Source of the DNA: Desulforhabdus amnigena
Lineage (GTDB): Bacteria > Desulfobacterota > Syntrophobacteria > Syntrophobacterales > Syntrophobacteraceae
NCBI RefSeq assembly: GCF_027925305.1
Contig: NZ_BSDR01000001.1
Span: forward strand, 1,763,001-1,827,000
DNA: 64,000 nucleotides
Direction: 5' to 3'
Translations under genes and position numbers: made by a program
In this document: in pieces, positions 36,201 through 45,372 of the stretch
How positions within the stretch are numbered: position 1 is the stretch's first letter
How the letters are laid out: each line of letters starts with the position of its first letter
Notes under the pieces: model-generated
The model's database searches: none
What the model saw: the letters and a program-made list of their open reading frames with translations, nothing else
Told to the model about the DNA's origin: nothing

Positions 36201-36281
36201 GTCCCTGATTTTGCGGCAAAGGCTCGCCCCTTCGGCATCGAAAAGATGACTTTTGAGCGTGATTTCAAGTCTTGCTACCAT
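33270..36281 (-). CDS. purL: FGAM synthase large subunit with PurS-like N-terminal domains
   Basis: 1003 residues, longer than the 730-750 of small PurL. Residues 1-165 form two PurS-like units in tandem (VARLEITLKSHLFDAEGASL; then DFDWAIWVGFRPGVRDTAG), so the usual separate PurS is fused. The catalytic part begins near 200, with SDHCNHNTFRGKF, TGETHNSPSNMEAYGG (substrate and Mg binding), GGGRVGKDGIHGVTASS-like ATP motif (SGGRVGKDGIHGVT) and a second AIR-synthase-like half with LLSGKDSMYV. ATP-dependent amidation of FGAR. The ATG at 36281 has a weak ribosome site and lies 15 bp after the MntP-like gene. Confidence 0.92.
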   Translation of the reverse strand: MVARLEITLKSHLFDAEGASLCRKIRDYFGWNPDRIRVVHILTLDTGLSIDELESVRREIFTNPVTQDSSFRPLAKDFDWAIWVGFRPGVRDTAGSVAIEAISDYLGRSPGSGESAYTSRLYLLSGDTLEREQIDTIARELLANDIIQQWRIYARSEWNEEEGIGLIVPKVVLAHTPTVAEIPVPSDEALMALSRERNLALNPQDVPVIRNYFSRTEVVEARKAVGLSVPTDVELEAISQARSDHCNHNTFRGKFHYRDLATGESQVVDNLFKTCIEAPTLTIQRQKDWVVSVLWDNAGLARFDEEHNYAITGETHNSPSNMEAYGGSLTGIVGIYRDIMGTGKGARLVAGLYGYCVGPRDYAGPLRPHLHPRRLLDGIVEGVRDGGNKHGVPTPFGSLFFHPSYLGKCLVFVASLGIMPGKILGEPSDQKCPRPGDCIIMSGGRVGKDGIHGVTASSEIYSANTPAGHVQIGDPYTQKKMHDFLLEARDEGLITFITDNGGGGLSSSVGESAQFAGGAYVELDKVPLKYEGLDVWEIWISESQERMTVAVDPSHLDRFMELSRKHEVESTVIGYYKGDGKLQLAYDGRTCAQLDLSFFSEDFPQWQFDAHWLPPESRGLQEPVLGEPRDYTKLLHALLESPNICSREWIQRQYDHEVQGGSVVKFLTGRERDVPNDAVVLRPLLESNKGLAVSQSLNPTYSVIDTYDMVAASIDEAVRRLLAVGAVLEEIGGVDNFCWPSIQYDPVQNPDGRYKAAQLVRANWALRDMCLAYGIPLLSGKDSMYVDGHLPGEFGERHKISGLPTMQFTATGVVSDVRKCCTMEAKIAGDLVYVLGNTANELGGSEYYDLMGYVGLNVPKVNAEAFWPLYKALERGLASGLMASCHGIYRGGLGVHATMVAFASHLGMILDLARVPRSSTGGMQLRDDQILFSESCGRFLVTVSPSRQKDFESLFKGLPYALVGKITEEPQLVIKGEGGGILVQEPLALLKRSWRQFTQVDAD

Positions 36282-36296
36282 ATGTCGTATCCAGTG

Positions 36297-36848
36297 CTAT
36301 GCGACCAGGAACTTCACCGCAATCCCGATGAGAATGAGACCCCCTACGGTTTCCATTCGCCGGCCGAATTTTTCAGAAAGTCGGTTTCCAAGCTTCATGG
36401 CCATCCACGTCATAGCGCAGGCCACAATACCGATACAGATTGCAGAAAAGAAAAGGCTTTGTCCCATGATTCCAAGACCGATCCCCACCCCCAATGCATC
36501 GATGCTTGTGGCAACGGAGAGCATCACCAGGCTGAATCCACGCGTCGGGTCGATGCATTCGTCCCTTTTGTCGGATTCAGGCGGCTTCAGACTTTCGTAG
36601 CCCATCTTCGCACCGATGAAGAAAAGCAGAGCGAATGCCACCCAGGGCGCCCACCGGCGCATGATTCCCACCATATTCTGCCCAAGAAACCAGCCGATCA
36701 CGGGCATCAAAAACTGGAACAATCCAAAGTGAAAGGAAAGGCGAAAGACCTGCCTCGGGGCGCAAAACCGCGTCCCGACCCCCATGCCCACGGCAAACGC
36801 ATCACATCCCAGTGCCACCGCAACCAGAAATGTTTCGATAAACTCCAA
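36297..36848 (-). CDS. mntP: MntP-like manganese/heavy-metal efflux membrane protein
   Basis: 183 residues from TTG 36848, which follows GAGGATACAGGAC; this gives the normal family length. A longer reading from ATG 36911 would add a CPQCSSNFF head and starts 3 bp after the PilZ stop. Six hydrophobic segments are visible; the two halves each carry an Asp-rich motif, ALGCDAFAVGMGVG in the first and ATSIDALGVGIGLG in the second, which is the pattern of the MntP (YebN) family. These proteins export Mn(II). Presence between PilZ and purL is odd; Mn control by the yybP-ykoY riboswitch is not visible here. Confidence 0.8.
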   Translation of the reverse strand: MEFIETFLVAVALGCDAFAVGMGVGTRFCAPRQVFRLSFHFGLFQFLMPVIGWFLGQNMVGIMRRWAPWVAFALLFFIGAKMGYESLKPPESDKRDECIDPTRGFSLVMLSVATSIDALGVGIGLGIMGQSLFFSAICIGIVACAMTWMAMKLGNRLSEKFGRRMETVGGLILIGIAVKFLVA

Positions 36849-36916
36849 GTCCTGTATCCTCGATTCAAATACCCGAAAAAAATTGCTTGAACACTGTGGG
36901 CACGCCTTCATCACAT

Positions 36917-37300
36917 CTATGTATAGTAGCACTCGTACATATTGCCGTGGGTCTCGTACCTCTCCGCCAATTTAGACAAGACTCTTTCCATGTCCCTTTC
37001 GACATTCAGGAACTTCACCCCCATGCCCCGAGGCGTCAGGGAATCGGCACTGCCATGAATATTGGTCCAAACCACTTCTCCCTGAAGTTCAAAGGGATTT
37101 CTCAACCCCTGGAATTGGAGAAGCAGTTTGAGTTTGGTCCTGAGGGGCGCGGGTTCGGTACAGATGATCAACATTCCCGTTGCGTTGAAATGCAGGGAAG
37201 ATCCATTGCGGGCCTGGCCACCCGCTTCATAAATGACCAGGCAGGGGGGCGGCTTGGTCGCAACTCTAACTTTGGGTGGATGACTTTTTTTATCCGTCAT
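36917..37300 (-). CDS. PilZ-domain protein
   Basis: 127 residues. The beta-barrel PilZ core is recognisable: LHFNATGMLIICTEP (the N-x-S/T-x-x-G position), LKLLLQFQGLRNPFELQGEVVWTN and PRGMGVKFLNVERDMERVL. The Arg-x-x-x-Arg pair that grips c-di-GMP in canonical PilZ domains is not visible before the core, so ligand binding is uncertain. Similar short PilZ proteins in deltaproteobacteria control motility or surface structures. It follows pheT after a 145-bp gap filled by a repeat, and precedes mntP. Confidence 0.78.
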   Translation of the reverse strand: MTDKKSHPPKVRVATKPPPCLVIYEAGGQARNGSSLHFNATGMLIICTEPAPLRTKLKLLLQFQGLRNPFELQGEVVWTNIHGSADSLTPRGMGVKFLNVERDMERVLSKLAERYETHGNMYECYYT

Positions 37301-37314
37301 TCTCTCCCTATCGT

Positions 37315-37441
37315 TATGAAAAAAGGCTCATGACTCATAGCTCATGCCGACATCGCTTTTCAAGAGCGTTTCGCGCTTTCCCTATCGCCTTGCATCTCTT
37401 TGCCCTTTTTTTATCTTTCGTTGTGACCGCTCCAGTCATGG
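37315..37441 (+). repeat. Dispersed intergenic repeat, family C
   Basis: About 125 bp: TTATGAAAAAAGGCTCATGA, then CATCGCTTTTCAAGAGCG, TTTCCCTATCGCCTTGCATC, TTGCCCTTTTTTTATC, TTCGTTGTGACCG and TCCAGTCATGGG. It matches the reverse complement of 7962-8082 block for block. It lies between pheT and the PilZ gene. Confidence 0.75.
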
Positions 37442-37444
37442 GAG

Positions 37445-39850
37445 TTACCTCAACGTAGCATGGAATACGTCCAACACCTTTTGAACCAGCCGGTTGTGTA
37501 TTTCGTTGACTTCTTCGTCCGTCAGGCTCCGGTCCGCAGAGCGATACACCAGCCGATAGCCTACGCTTTTTTGTTTCCCTCCCCACTGAGGATTCCGATA
37601 GATATCGAAAATATCGACCCGCTCCAGAAGAGGCTCTTCCTGTTTCCCGATGAAATCCAGAGGTTCCTGAACGGGGAGGTTTTCATCCACAATGAGAGCC
37701 ATATCCCTGGCTACGGAAGGGAACTTCGGCAGACTCCGGAACATGGGTTGAGATCGCTTGAAGGAGTAGGTCTTGTCGAAGTCCAATTCAAACGTAAAGA
37801 TGTTCCTTTTGAGATCGAAGGATTCCGCCACTTCGGGGCGAAGGCGCCCCAAAGCTCCGATACATTCCCCGGAGCAAAAAACCGACGCAGAAAGGGAAGG
37901 ATCCAGATAAGGGGGCAGATCTTTCGCGACAAACCGTAATTCATTCAAAAAGAACAGTTCCAAAACGCTTTCGACCACCCCTTTCACATCAGTGAATTCC
38001 ACTTCGGCTTCTCCGCCATAGAGGAGATGGGGATCGCGTTTTCCAGCCATGAGTCCTGCGAGATGGTGGGGTTCAAAGGGCAGAAGCTCCCCTTCTCTGG
38101 GAAGGAAGACCTTACTCAACTCAAATATCCTCAGATCTTCATTCCGATGGCCGAAGTTGTGCCGCGCCGTCTGCAGGAGACCGGGAATCAAAGAGGTCCG
38201 CATCACTCCCTGATCCTCGCTGAGCGGATTCTTCACGGGAACAGGATTGAGCCGCGGGTCATCGGCCGAGAACTTCAGCCTGCGCAGTGATTCCTGGGAA
38301 ATAAACGAATAATTGAGCACCTCGAAAAAGCCGAACCCCTGCAGAAGGTTCTTCGCCTCCTGACGAATCCTGAAATGCGCATCAAGGGGGGCCGCACAGA
38401 CATCGGCTTTGGGGTAAGTCACAGGAATTTTGTCGTAACCCACCAGACGGGCCACTTCCTCCGTCAAGTCCACTTCCCGCGTTATGTCCGGGCGGAATGA
38501 GGGTGAAATCACCTGCAACTCGTTTTCATTCAACTGCTTCACTTCCATTTCGATGCTCTTCAGCACCTGAGCCATCTGCGAAGCTTCGAGTTCGGTTCCG
38601 AGATAACGATTGGTGCGATCCACCCGCAGGGTCAAGACCGGTTTTTCAATGGGATTGGGGTAAACATCGATGCGCCCCGTGGCAATCTCACCGCCACCCA
38701 CTTCAACCATCAATCGAGCTGCACGGTCCAATGCCCGAAGCACTCCCTCCGGATCGACCCCGCGTTCAAACCGATAACTCGACTCCGAGCGCAATCCGAT
38801 CTTTTTCCCCGTCCGCCGGATGCAGACGGGCTGAAAATAGGCGCTTTCGATGAGCACGCGCGTGGTTTCTGCCGTGATTTCCGAATCCAGCCCCCCCATG
38901 ATTCCGGCAATGGCTACGGGTCCGACGCCGTCGCAGATGAGCAGGGTATCATCAAAAAGAACCCGTTCAACGCCGTCGAGGGTGGTAAAACGCTCGCCCG
39001 CTTTGGCTTTACGCACGACGATTCGATTCTCGCGCAGGCTATCGAAATCAAAGGCGTGCAGTGGCTGGCCCATTTCCATAAGAATGTAGTTGGTGACGTC
39101 CACGATATTATTGATGGATCGAAGGCCGACGGCTTCCAGACTTTCCTTCAGCCAACGGGGAGAGGGACCGATCGTGATGCCCTCGACAACGCGCGCTGCG
39201 TATCTGGGACATCCCACCGGATCGTCTATGGTCACTGAAGCGAGGTTCTCGATACGAGGCCCTTTCTCCTGCACAGAGGAGTCAGGATATCTGAGGGGCG
39301 TTCCGCAGATGGCCGAAACTTCACGAGCAATGCCCAGCATGGACAAACAATCACCACGGTTGGGAGTGATGCTGACCTCAACAATGGTGTCTTCAATATC
39401 CAGGGCCTTGGACAAAGGAACCCCCAGGGGAAGGTCGTCGGGCAGGTGCCAGATGCCGCCGGCGTCTTCTCCGAGTCCCAACTCCTTCTGAGAGCAAAGC
39501 ATGCCCTGGGACAGCTCACCACGAAGCTTGGTTTCCTGCAGCGTCATTCCATTGGGCATTTGAGTTCCGGGGAGAGCCAGAGGAGCAACGATGCCCTCTT
39601 TTACATTGGGCGCGCCACACACCACCTGATAGACTTTCTGTCCATCCGAAACATCACAGAGATGCAGCCGGTCAGCGCGCGGGTGAGGTCGCACCGTTTC
39701 GACACGCGCAGCCACCACTCCCTTCAAATGGGGATTCAGTTCACTGACGCCCTCCACTTCAAGGCCGACCATGGTCAGGCGGTGAATCAACTCTTCAACG
39801 GATAGGGGTACATCCACGTAATTATGGAGCCACTTTAGACTGACGATCAT
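37445..39850 (-). CDS. pheT: Phenylalanine-tRNA ligase beta subunit
   Basis: 801 residues, full length. Order: N-terminal VSLKWLHNYVDVPLSVEEL; a tRNA-binding OB domain (VRPHPRADRLHLCDVSDG); B3/B4 editing region (TIDDPVGCPRYAARVVEG, DVTNYILMEMGQPLHAFD); B5 (VLTLRVDRTNRYLG); catalytic-like core (GYDKIPVTYPKAD, GFFEVLNYSF); and the C-terminal anticodon-binding domain (FPSVARDMALIVDENLPV; SVGYRLVYRSADRSLTDEEVN). It pairs with PheS as an (alpha-beta)2 enzyme charging tRNA-Phe. The gap from pheS is 194 bp. Second-last stop before the family C repeat. Confidence 0.96.
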   Translation of the reverse strand: MIVSLKWLHNYVDVPLSVEELIHRLTMVGLEVEGVSELNPHLKGVVAARVETVRPHPRADRLHLCDVSDGQKVYQVVCGAPNVKEGIVAPLALPGTQMPNGMTLQETKLRGELSQGMLCSQKELGLGEDAGGIWHLPDDLPLGVPLSKALDIEDTIVEVSITPNRGDCLSMLGIAREVSAICGTPLRYPDSSVQEKGPRIENLASVTIDDPVGCPRYAARVVEGITIGPSPRWLKESLEAVGLRSINNIVDVTNYILMEMGQPLHAFDFDSLRENRIVVRKAKAGERFTTLDGVERVLFDDTLLICDGVGPVAIAGIMGGLDSEITAETTRVLIESAYFQPVCIRRTGKKIGLRSESSYRFERGVDPEGVLRALDRAARLMVEVGGGEIATGRIDVYPNPIEKPVLTLRVDRTNRYLGTELEASQMAQVLKSIEMEVKQLNENELQVISPSFRPDITREVDLTEEVARLVGYDKIPVTYPKADVCAAPLDAHFRIRQEAKNLLQGFGFFEVLNYSFISQESLRRLKFSADDPRLNPVPVKNPLSEDQGVMRTSLIPGLLQTARHNFGHRNEDLRIFELSKVFLPREGELLPFEPHHLAGLMAGKRDPHLLYGGEAEVEFTDVKGVVESVLELFFLNELRFVAKDLPPYLDPSLSASVFCSGECIGALGRLRPEVAESFDLKRNIFTFELDFDKTYSFKRSQPMFRSLPKFPSVARDMALIVDENLPVQEPLDFIGKQEEPLLERVDIFDIYRNPQWGGKQKSVGYRLVYRSADRSLTDEEVNEIHNRLVQKVLDVFHATLR

Positions 39851-40044
39851 CCTCGAATCCCTCTTCTCCTTCCCCTGCAGACAGCTTCAGCGCGGCGAAG
39901 CAGAAAATATTGGGGAACAACAATCTGTTCCATTCTCAGTACAGTCGATGGGTGCCTAAAAAACGAGAAAAGTTCCCTTCATCCGCCGATTGTGTGAGAC
40001 GGACGATCAGGAACCCGGGAAAGCGAAACGAAACCTGGATACGA

Positions 40045-41055
40045 TCAAAATTGTTTTAAAAAACGGAGATCGTTTTCATAGAACAGGCGCAGATCATCGA
40101 TCCCGAATTTCAGCATGGCAATGCGCTCGATCCCCATACCGAAAGCGAAACCGGTGATTTCTTCCGGATCGTAACCCACCATCTTGAAAACTTCCGGATC
40201 CACCATTCCCGACCCGAGAATCTCCAACCAGCCCGTCTGCGAACAAACCCTGCACCCCTTCCCCCCACACATCACGCACTGGATGTCCACTTCAGCACTC
40301 GGCTCAGTGAAGGGGAAGAAACTGGGGCGAAACCTGAGGCCTACATTAGGGCCAAACATCTGGTGCACGAAGATGGTAAGTATCCCTTTGAGGTCCCCAA
40401 AGGAGATGTCATCCCCCACCAGCAGACCTTCCACCTGGTGGAACATGGGTGTATGGGTAACGTCGGAATCGCAGCGGTAGGTCCTGCCGGGTGCAATGAC
40501 GCGAATAGGCGGGCGGCGTTTTTCCATGGTCCTGACCTGAAGGGGAGAAGTATGCGTTCTCAGGACCACGTCATCGGAAATGTAGAAAGTATCTTGCATG
40601 TCCCGAGCCGGGTGATCTTTGGGGATATTGAGAGCTTCGAAATTATAATAATCCAGCTCGATCTCGGGGCCTTCCACCGTCTCGAAACCCAACCAGTTGA
40701 AGATGCGCGAGATCTCCTGAGCCGTTTGAGTAATGGGGTGCAGGCGGCCTCGAAGGGGCCTCCTGCCCGGGATGGTCACATCAAACCGTTCTTTACGGTC
40801 AGTCTCCCCTTCCCTCGCACGATCAAGAGCATCGTTGAGCCACCCTTCCAGAGAAACCTTGGCTTCATTGAGTATTTTTCCAGCCAGGGGGCGGTCTTTT
40901 TCGGAAACCTTGCCCAGTTGCTTGAACAACTGGGCCAATTCCCCTTTTCGACCCAAATAGCGTACCCGGACTTGTTCCAGCGACTTGAGGTCATCCCCCA
41001 AAGCGGCTATCTCTCGTGATGCCGCATCCAGGAGTTTTCGAACAGCGTCTTCCAT
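40045..41055 (-). CDS. pheS: Phenylalanine-tRNA ligase alpha subunit
   Basis: 336 residues from ATG 41055, one base after the rplT stop, with AGAAG upstream; longer readings run inside rplT. N-terminal coiled coil ([21 protein letters not shown]), then the class II core: [49 protein letters not shown] (motif 2 region), [15 protein letters not shown] and [15 protein letters not shown] (motif 3). Catalytic subunit that activates Phe and transfers it to tRNA-Phe. Tight coupling to rplT places it in the ribosomal operon. Confidence 0.96.
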   Translation of the reverse strand: MEDAVRKLLDAASREIAALGDDLKSLEQVRVRYLGRKGELAQLFKQLGKVSEKDRPLAGKILNEAKVSLEGWLNDALDRAREGETDRKERFDVTIPGRRPLRGRLHPITQTAQEISRIFNWLGFETVEGPEIELDYYNFEALNIPKDHPARDMQDTFYISDDVVLRTHTSPLQVRTMEKRRPPIRVIAPGRTYRCDSDVTHTPMFHQVEGLLVGDDISFGDLKGILTIFVHQMFGPNVGLRFRPSFFPFTEPSAEVDIQCVMCGGKGCRVCSQTGWLEILGSGMVDPEVFKMVGYDPEEITGFAFGMGIERIAMLKFGIDDLRLFYENDLRFLKQF

Positions 41056-41056
41056 T

Positions 41057-41410
41057 TTATGCGGCTTCTTTTGCGAGTTGGGCCAGTTTGGCGAAAGCAT
41101 CGGGATCTGAAACGGCAAGATTGGCCAAGGCCTTACGGTCCAGGGAGACGTTGGCCCTGGAAAGGCCGTTCATAAATTTGGAATAGCTGAGGCCATGCAG
41201 CCTGGCTGCGGCGTTGATGCGCATGATCCAAAGGCTCCTGAAAGAACGCTTGCGAGCCTTGCGGTCCCGGTAGGCGAACTTCAGGGCGCGATCAACCGTT
41301 TCAGACGCAGAACGCAACAGAGTACCGCGTCCCCCTCTATAGCCTTTCGCCATGTCCAGGATTTGCTTGCGACGCTGGCGGGATTTGACAGCTTTTTTTA
41401 CTCTCGGCAT
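41057..41410 (-). CDS. rplT: Ribosomal protein bL20
   Basis: 117 residues, standard length. Begins [20 protein letters not shown], with the L20 core [20 protein letters not shown]. Assembly protein of the large subunit. In other bacteria L20 represses its own operon by binding the messenger ahead of rpmI. It follows rpmI by 46 bp. Confidence 0.97.
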   Translation of the reverse strand: MPRVKKAVKSRQRRKQILDMAKGYRGGRGTLLRSASETVDRALKFAYRDRKARKRSFRSLWIMRINAAARLHGLSYSKFMNGLSRANVSLDRKALANLAVSDPDAFAKLAQLAKEAA

Positions 41411-41456
41411 GGATAACGACTCCTCAATTGAAAATCTTCAACTATTTTTTAATCCT

Positions 41457-41654
41457 CTAGAGATAGGGCAGCATGCGCCTGAGAGCCTTGGAGTTGGCGG
41501 CATCGGCTGTCGTGGTCTGGCGCAGATAACGCATCCGCTTGGGTGCTTTCTTGGTGAGAATGTGGCTTTTGTTAGCTCGCCCACGCAAGAACTTGCCCGT
41601 TCCCGTTTTCTTGAAGCGCTTGGCAGCAGCGCGATTGGTCTTAATCTTCGGCAT
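41457..41654 (-). CDS. rpmI: Ribosomal protein bL35
   Basis: 65 residues from ATG 41654 (MPKIKTNRAAAKRFKKTGTG), standard size; the in-frame initiator four codons upstream is not needed. Highly basic. Large-subunit protein. Confidence 0.96.
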   Translation of the reverse strand: MPKIKTNRAAAKRFKKTGTGKFLRGRANKSHILTKKAPKRMRYLRQTTTADAANSKALRRMLPYL

Positions 41655-41950
41655 TACATCCTCCATGTTCCAACTTAATGTTTGGCTAGAGGTTGAGAGC
41701 TTCAGCCGGCAGCCTTCGTCTCCCGATCCAGAACCCCGCAGCCCAGCCCACCGAAATGAAACTCAACCGGCGGCTCGACTCCGCAGCCCACCCCTCTTGC
41801 TTTCCGTGATCAACCACTTGCCGGGAACCGCATCTCACCGGAAAGGAACAGTCCACCGGCTTTTCACCTCCACCCCTTCGCCAGGAGTTGAAAGGGAGCA
41901 ATTTATTGGCCTTCCACAAGTGTGTCAAGCTCTTTTTTCCGAGGCTGAAG
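41655..41950 (-). promoter_or_regulatory. infC-rpmI leader region
   Basis: A 296-bp gap between infC and rpmI on the same strand, unusually long for neighbouring genes that are normally close. In other bacteria this is where L20 binds to repress rpmI-rplT, or where an internal promoter lies. I see no convincing pseudoknot by eye; the function is inferred from position. Confidence 0.35.
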
Positions 41951-42460
<510 letters not shown>

Positions 42461-42507
42461 GACAAAATCCTCCTTTCTGATAGATATGATCTCTATGCCG
42501 TTGAATG

Positions 42508-44442
42508 CTAAATGATACTCAAACCCACGCGACCCTTCGTGAGACCGCGGCATTCCTCTTCGAGCAGTGCAGCAAAATCCCGCGGAGACATGAGTTCCAT
42601 TTGAGTACCATCACGGCGTCGCGGGCAAATTCCGCCGGCTGCGACTTCCCGATCTCCTATGACCAGCATATAAGGTACTTTTTGCATTTGAGCTTCACGA
42701 ATCTTGTAACCCAGCTTCTCGTTCCGGTCGTCCAAATCGACCCGCACACCGGCGCTGCGCAGCTCATCACAGACTTTTTGGGCAAATTCCACCTGAGCGT
42801 CCGTGACCGTGACCGCAACCGCCTGAACAGGAGCCAGCCAAACGGGGAAAGCTCCTGCGTAGTGTTCTATGAGAACACCTAAAAACCGTTCGATCGCTCC
42901 CAGGATCACACGGTGCAGCATAACGGGGCGATGGCGGTTCCCGTCCACACCGATATAACTCAGATCAAAGCGTTCCGGAAGAGTGAAATCACATTGAATG
43001 GTAGCACACTGCCAGCGGCGATCCAATGCATCTTTCAGCTTCACATCGATCTTGGGACCGTAGAAAGCTCCCTCCCCCCGGCAGACTTCGTAAGGGATGC
43101 CCTTCCCTTCGAGCGCCCCGATCAGCGCGGCCGTCGCCCGCTCCCAATCTTCATCCGTTCCAATGGATTTTTCGGGCCGCGTGCTGATTTCCATTTCATA
43201 TTCAAACCCAAAAATCCCCATTATTTCGATAACAAATTCGATGATGCCCTGGATTTCCCGGTTGAGTTGTTCGGGCATACAGAGGATATGGGCATCATCC
43301 TGAGTAAACTGCCGCACACGCAAAAGGCCGTGAAGGACACCCGATTTCTCGTGACGGTGAACCGTGCCCAGTTCAAAATACCGCAAGGGCAAATCCCGGT
43401 AGCTGCGAATCTTGGATTTGTAAATGAGCATATGCGAAAGGCAGTTCATGGGCTTGATGCCATAGGACTGCTCATCGATTTCCGTAAAATACATATTTTC
43501 ACGGTAATTATCAAAATGGCCGGAGCGTTTCCAAAGGTCTGTTTTAAGCAGCGTCGGTCCGACCACCAGATGATACCCCCTGCGCAGGTGCTCTTTTTTC
43601 TCGAACGTCTCGAGAATATGCCGAATGAGAGCCCCCTTGGGATGATAAATCACCATCCCCGCTCCCACCTCTTCACTGAAGCTGAAAAGATCCAGCTCTT
43701 TTCCCAGGCGGCGATGATCCCGCTTTTGAGCTTCGGCCAGGAAATTCAAGTACCTCTTCAGCCCATCCCGATTCGGAAAGGCGGTTCCGTAAATCCTCTG
43801 AAGCATGGCGTTGTGTTCGTCGCCCCGCCAGTAGGCCCCTGCAACGCTCAGCAGCTTGAATGCCTTGAGGTATCCCGTATTTGGAATGTGGGGTCCTCGA
43901 CAAAGATCCACAAACTCTCCCTGTCTGTACAACGACACTTTTGGATCTGCAAAGCCCTCGAGCAGCTCGACTTTGTACTTTTCCCCCTGCTCTTCAAAAA
44001 ATCGAATGGCCTCTTCCCGGGACATTTCCTGCCGGTGCAATTCCAGGCGGGAGGAAATGATTTCCTTCATCTTGGCTTCAATCTGTTCGAGATCTTCCTG
44101 GGTAAAAGGACGATCCACATCGAAGTCGTAATAGAAACCGCTTTCAATGGCAGGACCGATAGCGACCCTGGCACGGGGAAAGAGCATCTTTACAGCCTGG
44201 GCCATGATATGAGCCGCGCTGTGTCTGAGGATCTCAAGCCCATCCTCGGAATCCGCCGGAACCCCCTCGACCAGAGCGTCCGCTTCCACCGGTCGCGAGA
44301 GATCGACCAGTTCTCCATCGACACGGGCCGCCACAAAATCATCCCTCTGCCCGGTTTTCAGGATTTCCTGAGCGGAAGCACCTTTGGGGAAAGCTTTTCG
44401 ACTTCCATCTGAAAATGTCACCTGGATTTCTTGTGAATTCAT
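42508..44442 (-). CDS. thrS: Threonine-tRNA ligase
   Basis: 644 residues from ATG 44442, preceded by AGGAAG. N-terminal TGS domain (1-62); editing domain with [12 protein letters not shown] and the GFYYDFDVD region; class II core with [12 protein letters not shown] (zinc Cys), [34 protein letters not shown] (motif 2), and [27 protein letters not shown] (motif 3); and anticodon-binding domain at the end ([26 protein letters not shown]). It charges tRNA-Thr and clears Ser-tRNA-Thr. First gene of the translation operon; a hairpin with a T-run lies 63 bp upstream. Confidence 0.97.
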   Translation of the reverse strand: MNSQEIQVTFSDGSRKAFPKGASAQEILKTGQRDDFVAARVDGELVDLSRPVEADALVEGVPADSEDGLEILRHSAAHIMAQAVKMLFPRARVAIGPAIESGFYYDFDVDRPFTQEDLEQIEAKMKEIISSRLELHRQEMSREEAIRFFEEQGEKYKVELLEGFADPKVSLYRQGEFVDLCRGPHIPNTGYLKAFKLLSVAGAYWRGDEHNAMLQRIYGTAFPNRDGLKRYLNFLAEAQKRDHRRLGKELDLFSFSEEVGAGMVIYHPKGALIRHILETFEKKEHLRRGYHLVVGPTLLKTDLWKRSGHFDNYRENMYFTEIDEQSYGIKPMNCLSHMLIYKSKIRSYRDLPLRYFELGTVHRHEKSGVLHGLLRVRQFTQDDAHILCMPEQLNREIQGIIEFVIEIMGIFGFEYEMEISTRPEKSIGTDEDWERATAALIGALEGKGIPYEVCRGEGAFYGPKIDVKLKDALDRRWQCATIQCDFTLPERFDLSYIGVDGNRHRPVMLHRVILGAIERFLGVLIEHYAGAFPVWLAPVQAVAVTVTDAQVEFAQKVCDELRSAGVRVDLDDRNEKLGYKIREAQMQKVPYMLVIGDREVAAGGICPRRRDGTQMELMSPRDFAALLEEECRGLTKGRVGLSII

Positions 44443-44504
44443 GTCCGCTTCCTGGGAGTAATCAAACCAAAATCGTTTAGCACACAATATATACAATAAT
44501 TCAA

Positions 44505-44543
44505 CAAAAAAGGCACCGTGCCTCACACAGAGGGAAGGTGCCC
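44505..44543 (-). terminator. Hairpin with T-run upstream of thrS
   Basis: On the minus strand: GGGCACC (44543-44537), 19-base loop, GGTGCC (44517-44512), then TTTTTT. The second arm could also pair with an AGGCAC just before it, so the structure could switch. It can be the terminator of tRNA-Val or an attenuator in the thrS leader. Confidence 0.55.
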
Positions 44544-44679
44544 ATCACCGATATCCTAAGGACTTGTGTCTCTGTCTCGAAAAGTCTTCTTTTCCGTCGT
44601 ATTCCGAATTCCAACGAGCCAATCAGGCGCCTTATCGAAGTGGATTCCAACCACCCCCATTTTTCCCGGGGGATCCATT

Positions 44680-44754
44680 TGGTAGGCACGGGCGGTATCG
44701 AACCGCCGACCTCTACCGTGTCAAGGTAGCGCTCTCCCACTGAGCTACGCGCCT
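44680..44754 (-). tRNA. tRNA-Val (GAC)
   Basis: 75 nt on the minus strand: acceptor AGGCGCG/CGTGCCT (one G-T), D-arm GCTCAGTGGGAGAGC, anticodon stem CTACC/GGTAG with loop TTGACAC (anticodon GAC), T-arm GGCGGTTCGATACCGCC, discriminator A, CCA encoded. Confidence 0.95.
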
Positions 44755-44823
44755 AAAAAATTTATACGTTTCTATAGCGGTATCGTCTATCCATGTCAAG
44801 AAAAATAGCATTCACGATCTCTC

Positions 44824-45372
44824 TTATTCTTCATTATTGGAACGGCGGGTTTCCAGGAGGGATATCCCTATGAGAATATAGTGTATGCCGCTCCCCACCG
44901 AAAAAAAGGCCGTCGCAAAAAACAGGATCGAATATCCCCATTCCGGAAGTGAGGCGTAAGGGGAACCCATGACCGCCAAAATCGTAACGAGTTGCATCAG
45001 CGTAGTGATTTTACTAAAAAAAGAAGGCCTGATCTCCACACTGACCTCATGGAAGATGAGAGTCATCAAGCCCAATACAATCATGATGTCCCGGCTCACC
45101 GTGACGATCACGAGCCAATCGGGCACCAGCCCCAAGTGCCCGAGCAGAATAAAAGAACTCACGAGCAGAAGCTTATCGGCCAGAGGGTCCAGATAGGCTC
45201 CCAATTTTGACTTCTGGTGAAAAAGGCGCGCAATCAAACCATCGAGACCATCCGTCATTCCGGCAATAAAGAACACGAACAGCGCTTGTTTCAGATTGCC
45301 GTCGAGGAGAAGCCAGATGAGCAGGGGGGTGAGGAGAATGCGGCCGAGAGTTAGAATGTTAGGGATTGTCAT
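44824..45372 (-). CDS. pgsA: CDP-diacylglycerol-glycerol-3-phosphate 3-phosphatidyltransferase
   Basis: 182 residues, integral membrane. The CDP-alcohol phosphotransferase signature is complete: D-G-L-D-G-L-I-A-R, eight residues, G, three, D-P-L-A-D. About four to six hydrophobic segments. It makes phosphatidylglycerol phosphate, the first step to phosphatidylglycerol and cardiolipin. Its ATG overlaps the stop of the upstream exported protein by 4 bp, so the two are translationally coupled. The tRNA-Val gene follows. Confidence 0.92.
   Translation of the reverse strand: MTIPNILTLGRILLTPLLIWLLLDGNLKQALFVFFIAGMTDGLDGLIARLFHQKSKLGAYLDPLADKLLLVSSFILLGHLGLVPDWLVIVTVSRDIMIVLGLMTLIFHEVSVEIRPSFFSKITTLMQLVTILAVMGSPYASLPEWGYSILFFATAFFSVGSGIHYILIGISLLETRRSNNEE

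Noticed and set aside
34617-36890. A 757-codon open frame on the plus strand opposite purL/mntP
   Set aside because: It is antisense to well-supported genes, has no ribosome site or recognisable domain, and arises from codon bias of purL.
42461-42553. Longer IF-3 from ATG 42553
   Set aside because: Would extend 31 residues into thrS without a ribosome site, while the CTG start has an optimal one.
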